Source of the DNA: Rhynchopus sp. YZ270_cl-10 | Taxonomy: Eukaryota > Euglenozoa > Diplonemea > Diplonemida > Diplonemidae | Reading direction: 5' to 3' | Assembly: GCA_964035575.1 (NCBI GenBank) | Contig: OZ037880.1 | Location: 496,001-560,000 of the forward strand | DNA: 64,000 nt | Shown here: positions 21,301-29,913 of the stretch, in pieces | Layout of the letters: every line of letters starts with the position of its first letter | Numbering within the stretch: the stretch's first letter is position 1 | The notes under the pieces: model-generated | The model's input: the letters and a program-made list of their open reading frames with translations, nothing else | Told to the model about the DNA's origin: nothing | Databases searched by the model: none | Program-made: the position numbers and the translations under genes

Positions 21301-21573
21301 CGACACTACGTAGTGCTCTGCACCCTGCTCACCTCGCAGCACAACACGCAGGTCGTACGGACGGAAGCTCAAACTGTTCTGCGTCGGATTGCAATACACA
21401 AACTTAAACGGCGGGTTCGGCACCCTCTGAAAATAGTCTATCACCTGAAGCGCGCTCTTCAACCGCGTCTCCGGTGCTCCCGTATCTTGCGACGTCGGCG
21501 AACGACAGCTTTTATCATTCTTGTTGATCTTATGCAAAGCCGAGTTAGGACACGGCTTCGCTGAGGTGTGCAT
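9367..21573 (-). CDS. Axonemal dynein heavy chain, single-headed inner-arm type, with PDZ-like insert
   Basis: A 4068-residue motor subunit in one uninterrupted exon. Tail and linker occupy about residues 1-1340. AAA1 has the P-loop GPAGTGKTE (about 1373) and Walker B CFDEFNRI; AAA2 has GASLAGKTTT (about 1652); AAA3 has GYTGVGKSA (about 2033); AAA4 has GVGGSGRHS (about 2391), the K-to-R form common in axonemal dyneins. The antiparallel coiled-coil stalk spans about 2640-2940, followed by AAA5, AAA6 and the C-terminal domain ending in PDHWTLRGTAAFC. Length and motifs fit the DNAH3/DNAH7/DNAH12 group of inner arms, which bend cilia by sliding doublet microtubules. Oddity: residues about 192-270 form a PDZ-like module (GEALGLQF ... 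AINNSPV) inserted in the tail. A CTTCCCAG acceptor lies 14 nt before the ATG. Confidence 0.97.
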   Translation of the reverse strand: MHTSAKPCPNSALHKINKNDKSCRSPTSQDTGAPETRLKSALQVIDYFQRVPNPPFKFVYCNPTQNSLSFRPYDLRVVLRGEQGAEHYVVSPTAIVHVRPFSPPDLYPATKWVKEALQFDKLASLTFFKQFLRRKSFTQWKRNVRYGLFLQARTRTCKRLFVSKQTFSKPLNDLHKLAFDLQQPRLIAYPITDVQIVRSPGEALGLQFSSSMVLIGVTQGPAQRAPIEKLLVQKEWRLTAINNSPVADPITYQAFVSSDLVTLNLTFCQRVHYELKDFKDRQQEQRDQADAEFGATISTMQDKLVTLCKRISAAAQVPDLLSSEMLDEYLSADSMVAGDKGMRFKAERDAEKQERKRALKKVLIEQDFLGNFIRLADFMVVENVYKSTLSQVEKFVAHEKQVERSKDLLVTFDITCQFDAQKYLMLVPSHQQLHDSFRYLLTQTVKEADGVTRLPRVIEDLTKDTFFHKKPDLMSLEVILQGDTKMQALQLELEQTLFSCFERAQSASLEYKGCRSCKHFIDEEWKVESKRWQVERENLTAADFVKCIKRVRNNFKADLDRMSDSDHGVLHISIKKLTSELISPLEGILDQIKTSLLELATKRAQEITRQAYEREGTQSLETMKHRLEEKRVTPLKYFAEWVRDCNAIYEKQQKVTSEVDSIEELFKVADQTGFNILYLQLGARNDMLDERDKFNAMVESSKERRKKEIGPMLLQLKEAVEDENKKLATIHKDLTDPKSDYKNPKSPTQFILEVKLGAVNQQLKAIKTWMETLDEWQILFDQPTPAQNPQLVLADKVYNEKFDLWSSLAKWEEKRRLWGSTPLERLEMSEVKQEIEELYAKSYKMNKSDGDGVTEKLLALVGAEKQHLPVMEALGNKALKERHWSQIFEGIGKKPPAERTLDNMKAIGAFSQLEVIQGISGVATGEWGVQRDLDLIKIVWEHPEEGLEFIVKNHREQADVFVIGSLEEIIEKLEDNQVSIQTCLASRWAVGIRADVEEWEEKLRITAEVLDEWMNLQKTWMYLEFIFSSDDIKKQLPEESRLFLKTDNEFRALMERAHQNPRIMPLAGDIDTLRMLQRGNDALNRVQKRLEDYLETKRSAFPRFYFLSNDELLEILSDVRNPLQVCKHLQKCFDNMKSLQFSNPPDNTLISHMVSSEGEEVQFTREVNATGNVEHWLGEIERNMKLSLYDKMKDCYLQYPTMDREAWYFQFPAQCVSCVDVIYWTSELEVVWDDMTNNGKPSALHDYYTSYKEQIIRTVGLVKTDLTSLQRTLVCCLLVVDVHARAVLESLEEDKCSRVDDFNWQKQLRYYWTNNDVEGEKQDCWIGHSSAYVLYGYEYLGNQPRLVITPLTERAFLTCTGALAMNLGAAPQGPAGTGKTESVKDLGKALARQVVVFNCSDGLNYKMMSQMFAGLAQAGAWACFDEFNRIDIEVLSVVAQQMLEITLAIGEGKDSMIFDGHSMRLNKNFGVYITMNPGYAGRTELPDNLKALFRPICMMIPDYALIAEIMFYAEGFSESKSLAQKMVQLYNLSSQQLSKQDHYDFGMRAVKSILVMAGSLKRSDPEAEEDMLLIRAMRDANVPKFLREDTTLFMALIQDLFPTVSIKEVINEDLVKEVQICLLQRGKQVVDSFIEKIMQLYETMVVRHGVMLVGASLAGKTTTAETLRDALTKLQAETGNKFEKNRFINKCFIHRLNPKSISMGEMYGDINPATREWSDGVLSNIARVLVDHTRSPPPTRHWICFDGPVDAIWIENMNTVLDDNKLLCLVNGERIKIPDTISIMFEVQDLRVASPATVSRCGMVYMEPYYLDGGWRPLSTSFSENLVKVGTYKSRWYHDRFMECLKAMIPPALTFLRKNCSEYVNTIDAQLVMSLCKLLEAYVANWDEADDGDDCEQIAAKDGGDQVDIGRPKIPTPAACAADEKSLFDKFFIMSFIWSLGGNVADASRQKADEFFHTLITKQFPEAKFPSKSIFSCVVHKSGNTFVSWEYKVPNFRYHREKPYFETLVQTADTAILKQHIVYLLSVNKHVLINGYTGVGKSAAIGFILNDVLRSEDPNAPWQSCGMSFSAQTSSVNLQEFVEANLTKKKNTLLGAAPGKRCIILVDDANMPEPETYGASPPLELLRQMLGRGSSPDGESEGGVFDRKKKDLYKDIRDVVTVCCCGPPGGGKHEMTQRLTTLYHCLVVPQLSPESMSSIFTSILSGFLSIFEHEVKVNAPKVVAATIDVFQRISTEMLPTPLKIHYTFNLRDLSKVIQGLLMLQTEHIQTVDQLARVYCHESARVFHDRLICEEDREWWKNCITEVTKKHLGITVKPDWHSMIFGDWADAKDDNYKPITDMGKVQDLLADYQVDYGVQTSKEMDLVMFDDAIQHLTRMCRMLRQPRGNALLVGVGGSGRHSITQLAAFICQQKCFQISVSRGYDIPQFREDLKSLLLDAGCSGKPVVFLFADTQIVREQFLEDINNILNVGDVPNLYQNEDFEKIISATREKCNSDNRRSIIRHYISLVRDNLHVIFCVSPIGDQFRSRLRMFPSLVNCMTIDWFTKWPAEALKQVANRIFQKKASGGCATTIQENIKNLADMCVTMHVTIEEQSEEMWNSLKRRNYTTPTSYLSLLDSYMTMLETSISYTNEQLRRFQSGLDTLASTSTMVEKLKQELQDMRPMLDKASKEAEIQSKEIAKGKEAAGKVKAVVEVEEEKCKKIMTEAEQIQNECQEGLDKAMPVFFQAQEALKTLEKKDIDQIKSYAKPPEAVEKTMNAIILLLGAAKLDWATAKQFMADTRFFKKLEDFDKDNIDPKIVKKLGVFMKDQSFTPEIIGQSSTACRSMCMWARAIDNYYWVTKDLGPKKAALAVAQDKLNKAKAELEVKQRELNESNEKVAKLERDAQETIQKKENLEEQKRQAMTKLDRADQLLGGLAGEAARWRENVANLEKDKKLLVGTMLLASGCVAYVGPFPSKFRKDIVSLWTSTCISLGIPVKEGFTLDSITDQVTSRQWAIWGLPSDPFSIENGTILSRSQRWCLMIDPQGQANSFIKKKEQENGLKVLKLSQDKFMQQLEQNIRIGRPVLLENIGEELDAALDPVLLKQTYKVSGRTVIKLGESEVDYDENFKLYLTTKMPNPTYSPELQIKVAIINFTVTTKGLEDQLLNDVVQVERSDLAENKDKVVVQLADGKRTLSDIQDKILKMLADATGEILDNIDLINTLGESKVTSSEVSKALEEAEIMSAEIIAASEKYRAVAARGSLLYATVADIANIDHMYQYSLTFYKTLFTQTIMKTPPANSVEERVIQLVPVITQASYSAICRGLFEKDKIIFSFLMTYHIFKDKGDITDDEWSMFLRGSAGSQVKPPPRPDFVQWQTAWEDLCALSVLPGLEDIITEVMGTKGWAEWMVNKNPQDTPYPGKSDDISQWRKLLILKALRPEKNLFGIPKLVESMMGKYYVDSPPFKLDEAFDDSSNIIPIIFVLSTGTDPTVMFTNFAKSQGWDPTKLPMLSLGQDQGPKAQQMIEKASSDGEWVYLQNCHVYTSWMPTLEKIMEDLVHKASIGQVHKDFRLWLTSNPSTSFPVSVLQVGLKLTREPPKGLRANLRDSFSSISDDLWGEQDGKKMMEWKKLTFCLVFFHGLIQERRKFGALGWNIAYEWGGPDLAASIKTLRQCVGEFDEIPWPAVRYTIGVINYGGRVTDFLDARLLQTFVRKYFHPEMFVPGFCFDDKGKYETPSETSSRQQVLSLLDELPLYEDPTLFGLPINASITFQAKESGAMMTTIINVQPKAGGGSGGNSDSTVWAIAEDFISRCPALIDKGKAHAEVFRITAQGAMISLGTVLSQEIDQFNRLLKTLTSSIKELKRAIKGEVVLSAQLEQMYNCFLFGTVPPNWGKVAYLCLKPLQPWYTDMCARIAHTEDWCYNGIPKCYWLPGMFFPQGFLTGILQTHSRKHTIPIDELKHTITIRSENAVEDFAAYPDDGCYVVGFFLEGANWNREKFSLEESKEGELFSKLPAMHLIPMKKTDPDPPECYLCPLYKALTRTGILSTTGLSTNFIMNFFMPCPGVNPDHWTLRGTAAFCMLNT

Positions 21574-21587
21574 TGTGTTGTTTCACT

Positions 21588-21600
21588 CTGGGAAGAGGTT
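21588..21600 (-). promoter_or_regulatory. Probable splice acceptor upstream of dynein start
   Basis: ACCTCTTCCCAG on the minus strand, 14 nt before the ATG. Confidence 0.45.
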
Positions 21601-21790
21601 GTTTTGGGGGGGATAATGGGTGAGAGAGAAGGAGGAGAAAAAAAAGATTAGGGTGAGGTACATCGAGGGTTTTTCATAAGCTTCTATAGGATTTTGTATC
21701 CCGTTTTTTTTTTTTTTTTTTTTTTTTTTGTTTTGCTATGGGTCTTTTTTTCTGCGCAAAAAGATGACTGTGATAAAAATCTTACAAAGA

Positions 21791-21877
21791 AGTGAAGTTG
21801 ATAGTGCAAAAAAACGCCTCCAAGACGCAGAGCACTGACACTCCACGGGAGATCGAAACCCCATGGAGTGCTGCACT
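21791..21877 (+). repeat. Family C tRNA-like repeat
   Basis: Contains AGTTGATAGTGCAAA, CGCAGAGCACTGAC, GAGATCGAAACCCC and TGGAGTGCTGCAC. Box A is spread by extra adenines and the box B-like region reads GATCGAAACCC. It borders the foldback element. Confidence 0.65.
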
Positions 21878-21898
21878 AAGGGAATTTGAAAGAAAAAT

Positions 21899-22507
21899 AT
21901 ATGGGTCGATTTCAAAACCCCCCCCCCCCCCAAAAGTTCTTTTTTGTCTTTTTCATGATATAGGCAGTTTTTTTGCAGTCTGAGGTCCGGAACCGCCCCA
22001 AAAACGATTTTCTGGGAGGTTTTGGGAGGTTTTGGGGCGAAATGGACCTTTTTTGACCATTTTTATGGTATTTTTAGGCTGTTTTTGGCCCTTCTTCTTA
22101 CACAGCCTATTGGGGGTCAAAATAGCTATTTTTGACCAAAAAACACAATTTATTTGACGCCAGGAGGCCTCCGTTGGCCCAAATATATCCCAAAAATGGG
22201 CTGTGAGCCCAATCCGACCTGTTTTGGGCACATTTGGCACTTTTCTTGGTGCTTATTTGATGTTTTTTGGTCAAAAATAGCTATTTTGACCCCCAATAGG
22301 CTGTGTAAGAAGAAGGGCCAAAAACAGCCTAAAAATACCATAAAAATGGTCAAAAAAGGTCCATTTCGCCCCAAAACCACCCAAAACCTCCCAGAAAATC
22401 GTTTTTGGGGCGGTTCCGGACCTCAGACTGCAAAAAAACTGCCTATATCATGAAAAAGACAAAAAAGAACTTTTGGGGGGGGGGGGGGTTTTGAAATCGA
22501 CCCATAT
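21899..22507. mobile_element. Foldback element with ~245-bp inverted arms
   Basis: Left arm about 21899-22146 and right arm about 22258-22507 are near-perfect reverse complements, starting ATATGGGTCGATTTC and ending GAAATCGACCCATAT, around a ~110-bp centre. The centre matches part of the larger foldback at 63134 (GTTGGCCCAAATATA versus TTTGGCACAAATATA, and onward). There is no coding capacity. The flanking ATAT may be a target duplication but is palindromic and ambiguous. Likely a non-autonomous DNA transposon or similar hairpin-forming element. Confidence 0.85.
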
Positions 22508-22554
22508 AGTAGCGAAGCTCCTTGGGTGTCTACACTTACAACCAAAAGTTTTCG
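22508..22554 (+). repeat. Family B short repeat, inverted relative to the other copies
   Basis: AGTAGCGAAGCTCC, TTGGGTGTCTACACTTACA, then CCAAAAGTTTTC and A-rich sequence: the reverse-complement form of the family. It abuts the right end of the foldback, so the foldback may have inserted in or beside it. Confidence 0.65.
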
Positions 22555-22695
22555 AAGAAAACAAGAAAACCCAAAACAAAACTGAAGGTACGGTTGGTGT
22601 CTACGGGGGGACATCAACAGTTTTTTTTTTTTACTGCAAAATAAGATACGAATTTCAGAAAAAGAAACAAAAAGGTAATAAACATTTTTTTTTTT

Positions 22696-22757
22696 GATAA
22701 ATTGTTGGAGTAGTGTAGTTGCCTCGGTTGTGTTGCCACAGTTATGCAATCTCCACT
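22696..22757 (-). repeat. Family A short interspersed repeat
   Basis: Close to identical to 57251-57312, preceded on the plus strand by a T-run (an A-tail on the minus strand). Confidence 0.8.
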
Positions 22758-23514
22758 TTCATTTTTTCTTTTTTGAAACATTATCAACACTGACGGGTTT
22801 GAAGATATGAGAACGTACCTCATACGTCTGCATTGCTTTGTTTTTTGTTTTGTTGTTTTTTTTGAATTTTTGAATTGACAATAGTTATTTCATTGTCATC
22901 ATTTGGCCATCTCTCTTTTTGCACCCTAATCCGCAGTAGCGGGTAGTGCTCCTTTTAGAAAATATCCCTTTTTTTTTAAGTTGAGAACCTAAACAATAAT
23001 CTAACACACAAAAACACATATTCCACAAAGAGTAAAGTTGATATAACAAACGCCACCGTTGGTGGAAGCGCTTCGCGTTGTTCCCTCCGCTGAGAAAAAG
23101 AGCGAGAGCTGTGCCCTCCCCTTTTTTGAAGCATCGAAATCAGGACGCAGTTCTGTACATAAAGTCGCCCGAAGGCTAATAAATTTCTTTTAAGACAACA
23201 CATTTCCCATTTGTTTTTTTTTCTGTTTATTTTTTTTATATTTGTTCTAGCCCTGACGGCACGGTGCTGTGGTATTCTTAGGCCTAACCGGATCTTGCGC
23301 AATCCGACTGGAACCTTTTTTTACTCAGCATCACGGTACAGGTACCGTGCTTTAGTGAGCAGGTTGACACTTTTATACAGACACCTCCCCCTGGTACCGC
23401 TTTTGGGGCACAGACAGCACACCTTTGGATGTGGCAGGGTCCTTTCTTGATTTTCCCCCTTCCTCTTCTTTCCCACTGTAACCTACAATGCATCTCCTTA
23501 TTTCTCTTTTTTTT

Positions 23515-23576
23515 GATAAATTGTTGGAGTAGTGTAGCTGCCTCGGTTGTGTTGCCACAGTTGTGCAATCTCCACT
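23515..23576 (-). repeat. Family A short interspersed repeat
   Basis: One substitution in the core (TAGTGTAGCTG); otherwise as the other copies, again next to a T-run. Confidence 0.8.
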
Positions 23577-23897
23577 GTCTGTTTTTTTTTTTTTCCTTTT
23601 GCATTCCAGGCTAGCACTTTGTGACTCACTTCCCCGATGAGAATTTTCTCACTTTCTTTTTGAAAAAAAAACCCCCCCCCTATTCTCTACGTTGTATTGT
23701 TGACGTTTGTCGCTTGATCATATTGCATATGAGTAAACTGAAGGCACGGTATGTCCTTCTTTGTCAGCTTCAGTGACATCCCTCACGGTTTCATATTTGA
23801 CACACATGGAAATATCTCAAAAAGGCACAGTTTCCTATCAAACACCATTCACCTCACACAATCAGATGCAGGCAAGAATACAATACAAATATATTAT

Positions 23898-26800
23898 CTA
23901 CGGTGCACGGAGTCCGAAGTACTTTGCCACAAGCCCAGATGTCATGATACTTGTTTTGCCTCCACCGCCTCCACCCTTTGCCGCGTGCAGTGCCTGTTGT
24001 TGGGGATTTTTTGCGTTTCAGAAAAGGTCGAAGAATAATGTCAGTGGGCATGGTACATACCTCCTCGATCGTGTCCTTGACAACGAATCTATGGGCGTAG
24101 ACAGTTTTGGTTTGCGTGATGCGGTGGCATCTGCCTACAGCCTGCAGCTCCTGTGCAGGGTTGAGGCAGGGCTCCATCAGGAAGACGTGGTTTGCCGCTG
24201 TGAGGTTGAGCCCGCAGGCGCCGCTGCGCACGGTAAGGATGAAGACTGTGCAGTTTTCGTTCTCGTTGAACTCTGCAAGGGTGCGCGAGCGCTGGTTCTG
24301 GGTCATAGCCCCGGCAATCTTCTGGTGATGATGACCATCGCTCGTGAGCCCCGCCTCAATGGCGCGGATGGTGCTCTCGAACTGCGTGAATACAATGAAC
24401 TTCGCAGTCGGGTCCTCTGCGCGCACTGACCGAATCTGTGCCAGCATGGCCCTGATTTTCGACGACATCTGTGTTCGCTCGTACACAAACTGCTCCGTCA
24501 TCGGCGCGTCTGCTGCTGGCTCGCCTCCCGCAGGGACCACCTCGTTGCCTTGCTTGTCCTGGGACAGCTGCAGGGGCACTTCTGGCTGCGGTGCTGCAGC
24601 TACCTCAGCCTTGACGACACTCACAAAGGCGGAATGCATCTGTGTCCTGCACATAGGACAGATGTCCTTGGCGCAGGCAATCGGAATGATGCACCCTGGG
24701 CAGAACACGTGTCCACATCCTGTCAATGCGTAGCTGTCGTCCGCCTGCTCGTAGCAGATAGGGCATTCAAACTCCGCAGGAGGCTTCTGCAGGGTTTCAA
24801 GGATGGAGGCACGGAGGCCCTGAGGGTAGCGCGTGAGGTCGATGTTGGCGATGGTGGCGTGTTTCATGCCTTCGTGTCCGTTTGTGACCTCTCTGTTCTC
24901 CCATGTCCCACCAGCGACGCCTGCAGCCACATTCGACGCCGGCATATTTGCGTTGCCCATAAAACGCGCTATTCCCGTGACAAACGGGTTTGTCTCGTTC
25001 ATGAAATGGCTCGCCAGCCTGCGCATTTTCGTTGCCCCGGTGTTCCACGTCGGCCACCAAGAGGTCATGTTCCCAATGGCCCGCATCTCCTCGCCAAGCT
25101 CCTTCTTCGCGTGGTCGTAGATCGCACGTTCCCGCGCACTGAACACCACCTCCACTGTCAACTCCTCCTTCGGGGGCAGGTCCAAGTACGGCGTCCCGTC
25201 AGTGAAGGTCTGTGTGACTCTGTGGCGGATCGAGTACTCCTGGAACCACTTGCACAGCGAGCGGTGGGTACTGTGGAAAAGGGATAAAAGGATAAAGGGA
25301 TAAGGAGCATGAGGGGAACACATACACATCTCTAACGTTGGTCCTCACCCCGAACATCGCGCGTGCAAGACCTGCGATGTTTGAAGTGTTCGTCTGCACA
25401 GGGGTGCCCGAGAGCAGCCATCTGTTCGTTGCGCACAAGTTTCCCGTAAGCTTTGACTGAACAGTCGTATGGTTCTCGACCAAGTGCACCTCGTCGAAGA
25501 GAATCTGCAGAAGTGAGGTAGGAGGTTCATCAAATGCAAAGGAGAGGAAAACGGCAATTACATACTCTGTTCCACCAGATGTTCATGACAGGTGACAGGG
25601 TGTCGGCTTCCTCTCCCTTCTGCACACGAACCATGTCCTGTTGTGGAGGAGGTTTTTTTTTTTTGGTGTTCGTTGTTAATGTTGGCGACCGTATCTGAGG
25701 AACTATTTCTCCTTTAAGCTACGATTGGAGGTATATAAAAAAAAAAGGCATACGTAGTTAGTGATAACAAAGTCTGCCTCGTGCAGGACTTCGTGCACCT
25801 GGTTGCGCTTTGCGGTGGGGAGACCAGAGAAGTAGTCGAGCACTCGGACTTTGTCGTCACCGATACGCTTGCGCACCTCGGCGGACCACTGCGACCAGAG
25901 GGTGGCCTTTGTGATGATGAGCGTACCCCCGCAGACCATGTTGCCACGCATCTTGGGAACTCTGCCCTTCGTCTTCGGAGGAACCCAGTTCTTCGCCGCC
26001 GAGGCCGGGGTCACTACCAGCGGGTACTGCGGGTCGTCGTGCGCACGCGGGCCGTTCACCATTGCGCACGAGAGCGACATAATGGTTTTCCCCATGCCCA
26101 TCTCCGACGCAATAATGCCACCATGTATCGAACGCTCCACATCAGAGTACTCCCCAAGCGCATCGCTGTAGTAGTACACACCCATCGCAGGATCCGCGAA
26201 GTGCACAGGCAGGTACCGCACCAGCGCCTTCGTTATGTCGCGCTCGCGGTCAACCATCCAGTCAATAGCATGTTTCTGGTACACACGCGGCATGCACGTC
26301 AGCCCGTAGTCCGGGTGCTTGCCCTGGTAGCCCGAGTCAAGGCTCTGCGTGGCCAGACACAACGAGGCATCGATGTGGCGGTGCACAGTGTCCTTGTTTC
26401 CGGTGCCATGGTCGTCCCACTGCCGGTAGAGGCTCTCCGCACGACGCGGCACCCACAGCAACAGGTCCTCACGCCACTTGGCCATCCCATTGAGCGTGCC
26501 GTGCGGGGTGTTGCACGACCTGCAGCAGGTAACCCCGGTGTCTGACCCCACCACGGCGCCCTGCATCTGAACGAAGGTGTGCTTCTTCTCGTGCCTGAAC
26601 ACGTATTGCTGACGTGCACGTGCTGCTGCCGCCTCGTGACTAGCACGCGTCTTGAAGCACATCGCGCAGTATTGTGTGTCATACGGGAACTGAAAGGGCT
26701 GCCCACATTCCCTGTGGCTCACCTGCGGGAGGGAGCAGTGGATGCACGGGAGTGCTGCCGTCTCGCGCTTTGTCTTAGGTATGATGTGCCGCACGAACGG

Positions 26801-29749
26801 CACCCACGTGTGACTGCCAATGCCAATGGGTGGCGGTGACAGTGTGCTCTGGCCCACCTTCTCAAACTCAGCACCAAGGATGAGCGACATCATGTGCCGT
26901 GCAGGGACGTTGGATGAGTGGTAGAAGCGCGACGGCTGGAACAGGTCTGGGAGTGCGTAGATGTTCCAGACGAGCGAGGGAGCGTGCTCCAATGCAAGCG
27001 TGCCTTTCTTCTGCTCCACCAAGAACTTAAGCAGTGCGGGCTTCTGCGTTGTGAAGCACTCGCGCACCTTCTCCACGTTGGGAGCCCCGTGGCGGGTGAG
27101 CCACACACGCTCGCATAGCGGTGGGTCGTTGGTAAGCATCTTGTGTGTCATGGGATGGCAATCGGACAGGTACGTGAAGGACTCACCCTCCATGGGGATG
27201 TTGTACATCATAGCAATGGATTCGATGGGGAGCCCTTCCAGGTAGTCGTAGGGCGTCGAGACGCAGTCGGTCGACACATTCGCGCTTGATGCTACTTTCG
27301 CATTCTTTGCACGTTTTGCTGGTGGCTCAGATCCTGGCGCTCTGGCATCCCATCCATGATACTCAGTGCATGTGATGTGGATCATGTCTAGGGCAACAAG
27401 ACTTGTGAGAGGTGCAAACCGCTGAAAGCCTTCCATTTCTTGTCGGAGGGCGGAAGTCAGGAGGTCCAGATCCTCCTTATCCTTAAGAATCTTGGCCACC
27501 TTGTCGTCAATTCTGTCGATACGTAGACGGCAGAGCAGCTTTGGCCCCGACGTGACAGGTGCAGGCGATTCTTCAGGCGCTTCTTCGCTTTCGTCCTCGT
27601 CTTCATCCTCCTCGCTCGACTCGTCGCTGCTAATGTCAGTCATGTCATCGCTTGCGCTGGTCTCCTCGCTAGTCTCCTCGCTGCTAGTGTCCTCACTGGT
27701 CGTAGCTTTGCGCTTTCTGCCTCGCTTAGCTGCTGCCTTCTTCGCTTTGGGTGCAGGCTTTTTGCTAGCTTTTGCCTTTGCCTTTGCTTTTGGCTTAGTC
27801 ACTGCTTTCTTTGCCTTCGTCTTCGTTGTCTTTGTCGTTTCTGTAGGGAACATAATTTCGTTGTCAGACTTGAGGCCGAGGGAGGAACTGGTACCAACCT
27901 TGCAGAGGGGGAAGCCTCTTGGGTGCACGGGGATGGGGTTCTCGCTGTGCTTCTCCCCAGAGACGTAGTCCGGCTGCAGGAGTGCTGCTTTGCGGTTCAT
28001 CGCATCGGGGATGGTGACAAAGAAGATGCTGGAGAGTGTGGTCTGCACGTAGCTCCCCCATATGTTCCGGATGTAGCACTGCACAGTGAACTGCGGGGTG
28101 ATGGCGTAGGCGACAGCATCCTCGATCCCACGGTACCTGCCGTAGTCTTCGGTCGAAATGAGCGTCGCCTGCTTCAGTTCACGCAGCTTGGCGTCGCTCT
28201 TCAGCACCATCTTCTCAAACGGCGAGTCCTCCATAGACGACCTCGTCAAACTACCTGGATAGAAGTCCATCGCCACCTCACGGAACATGACACGTGCCAC
28301 GATTCCTGGGGGCAGCTTTTCGTGTGTGGTATTGAAGCCCGGGTGGCTAAAGCCACTACCCCCCGTGTACGACGTGTGGTACTTCTTCCCAGGAATGCGT
28401 AACACAAACCCCTGCTGCCCTTCGAACCGTCCCCTGCCCGCTTTCACAATATCGCCGACGCTCCACTTCTCTGAGACACGCTTGAGCATCTTTGTTGGGA
28501 TAAGCATGTGGTGGAACTTTCCATCCTGTTTGTACTTGACCATGGCCTGGGTGGGGGATATGACAGCCATGACGTTCCCGTAGTCGAAGATACCGTTGTC
28601 GACGGTCACGAGATCGTTCTTAACGATGCCGTCGTTGGAGACGGCGTTGAACTGCGTCAGCCGTCTTACAATCCGCTCGGCAAGCACACCTGAGGTGTTC
28701 ACGGAGATCCACCCGACGACGGGCTCCACAAGGTGGACGCGGCCGCAGTTCTTCACATCGTAGACAACGAATGTGCCGTGAGTCAGGCTTGTGACCTCCC
28801 GTGAAGTGAGCTGTGGGCCCCGCCTCACCTTGGCAGATTCGGTCAGAATGACAGCCTCACGCCTGTGCCTGTGCAGGAGGTGCTGCTCGTACGCAAGATC
28901 GCCTGGTACGTGACAGTCGTCTGAGCTGTACGCGTCCTCCTCCATTGCCTCGCTCACGTCATCTTCCTCCTCCTCTGGTGGCGCTTGTACAGATGGTTCG
29001 CTCGGAAGGATGGTAGACCTGGCACGGTTCAAAGCTTCGAGGAAGCTGATGGGCGCCGCGGGCTGCACGGGTGTTGTCACTGACGCGTCCGAGTCAGACC
29101 TGTTCGACCCGTTGAACATGGAGCTGGCCACGTTGGCCAAGCTGGTAAGACTCGGCAGGCTACTGCTAGCACTTTGAAGCGGTGGTGGCATTGCTGCCGG
29201 TGCAGTTGCCGTGGGTGCCTCCGGTTCGGCCTGTGGCGGTGGCGGCCTAAACGAATTCGCCTGTGGCTGCACCTGCGGCTGCACCTGTGGCTGCACCTGT
29301 GGCTGCACCTGTGGCTGCACCTGTGGCTGAACCTGTGGCTGCACCTGCGGTGGTGCTATCGGTGCTGGCGGTGCTGTCTGGAACGAAGGCTGCTCGGCGC
29401 GTGCACTCTGCACGGGTGTCTCTGGTTCGTCCGGCATGTCAAAAATCCTGTTCGCAGCAGAAGACACATCGCCGTTGGCTTCCTGGTAGGCACGTGCACA
29501 CTTCTTCAACGCAGCGCCGTCTGCAGGCGACGCCAGCACGTGTGCACATGCCTCAATGCTGCCCCTCACAGTAGTGCTGCACAAGCTACACCCAGCCTCC
29601 CCACAGCCAATCAGCTCCATCAGCGTCAGAAGCTCTTTGTGCACATTAAGCACACCCTTCCGTTTCACGAGCGCATTCCATTTGGTACGCTTTGCACCGG
29701 TAAAGGCCCTACCTGTGTGCGTCGCCCATTCACTGCTCTTCGTGGGCAT
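23898..29749 (-). CDS. SNF2-family ATPase with RING finger (SHPRH/RAD5-like), five exons
   Basis: Exons 29749-25754, 25637-25566, 25504-25326, 25270-24061 and 23993-23898 join in frame to 1850 residues; all four introns (116, 61, 55, 67 bp) start GTATG and end CAG. The N-terminal part has a cysteine cluster, a PQVQPQ repeat (about 145-165), an acidic/lysine-rich tract and a KOW-like segment. The helicase core has motif I MGMGKT (about 1215), DEVH in place of DEAH split across exons 2-3 (WWNR|ILFDEVH), a C3HC4-like RING (CPICYEQ ... CPMC, about 1585-1625) between the lobes, and motif VI LQAVGRCHR. This layout is that of SHPRH/RAD5/HLTF enzymes: DNA translocases with ubiquitin ligase activity used in chromatin and post-replication repair. 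The last exon encodes a glycine run (AKGGGGGGKTS). A TTCCCTAG acceptor lies 8 nt before the ATG. Confidence 0.9.
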
Positions 29750-29913
29750 TATCTAATCTAGGGAAGGTATTTAGGAGAACCTCCAAAGGGGCACGCCCCT
29801 TCCTGTGTCTGGTGTATGTGGGTGGGAGAACAATGGGCGGGGTTCACTTACAAAAGGGGTGCATGCGTCCTTTTATTTGTGTAAGTTAAAGCAAAAGAGC
29901 CCCACCCCCTTCC

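Larger units (their letters stand above)
21574..23897. other. Repeat-filled intergenic region
   Basis: No gene supported in 2.3 kb. A long T-run (about 21702-21729) is followed by a family C repeat, a foldback element, a family B copy, two family A copies and A/T-rich filler. Confidence 0.6.

Noticed and set aside
23898-25753. Separate gene for the RING/helicase C-terminal part
   Set aside because: Four in-frame introns with good GTATG...AG ends link it to the upstream SNF2 exon, and DEVH is completed only by splicing.
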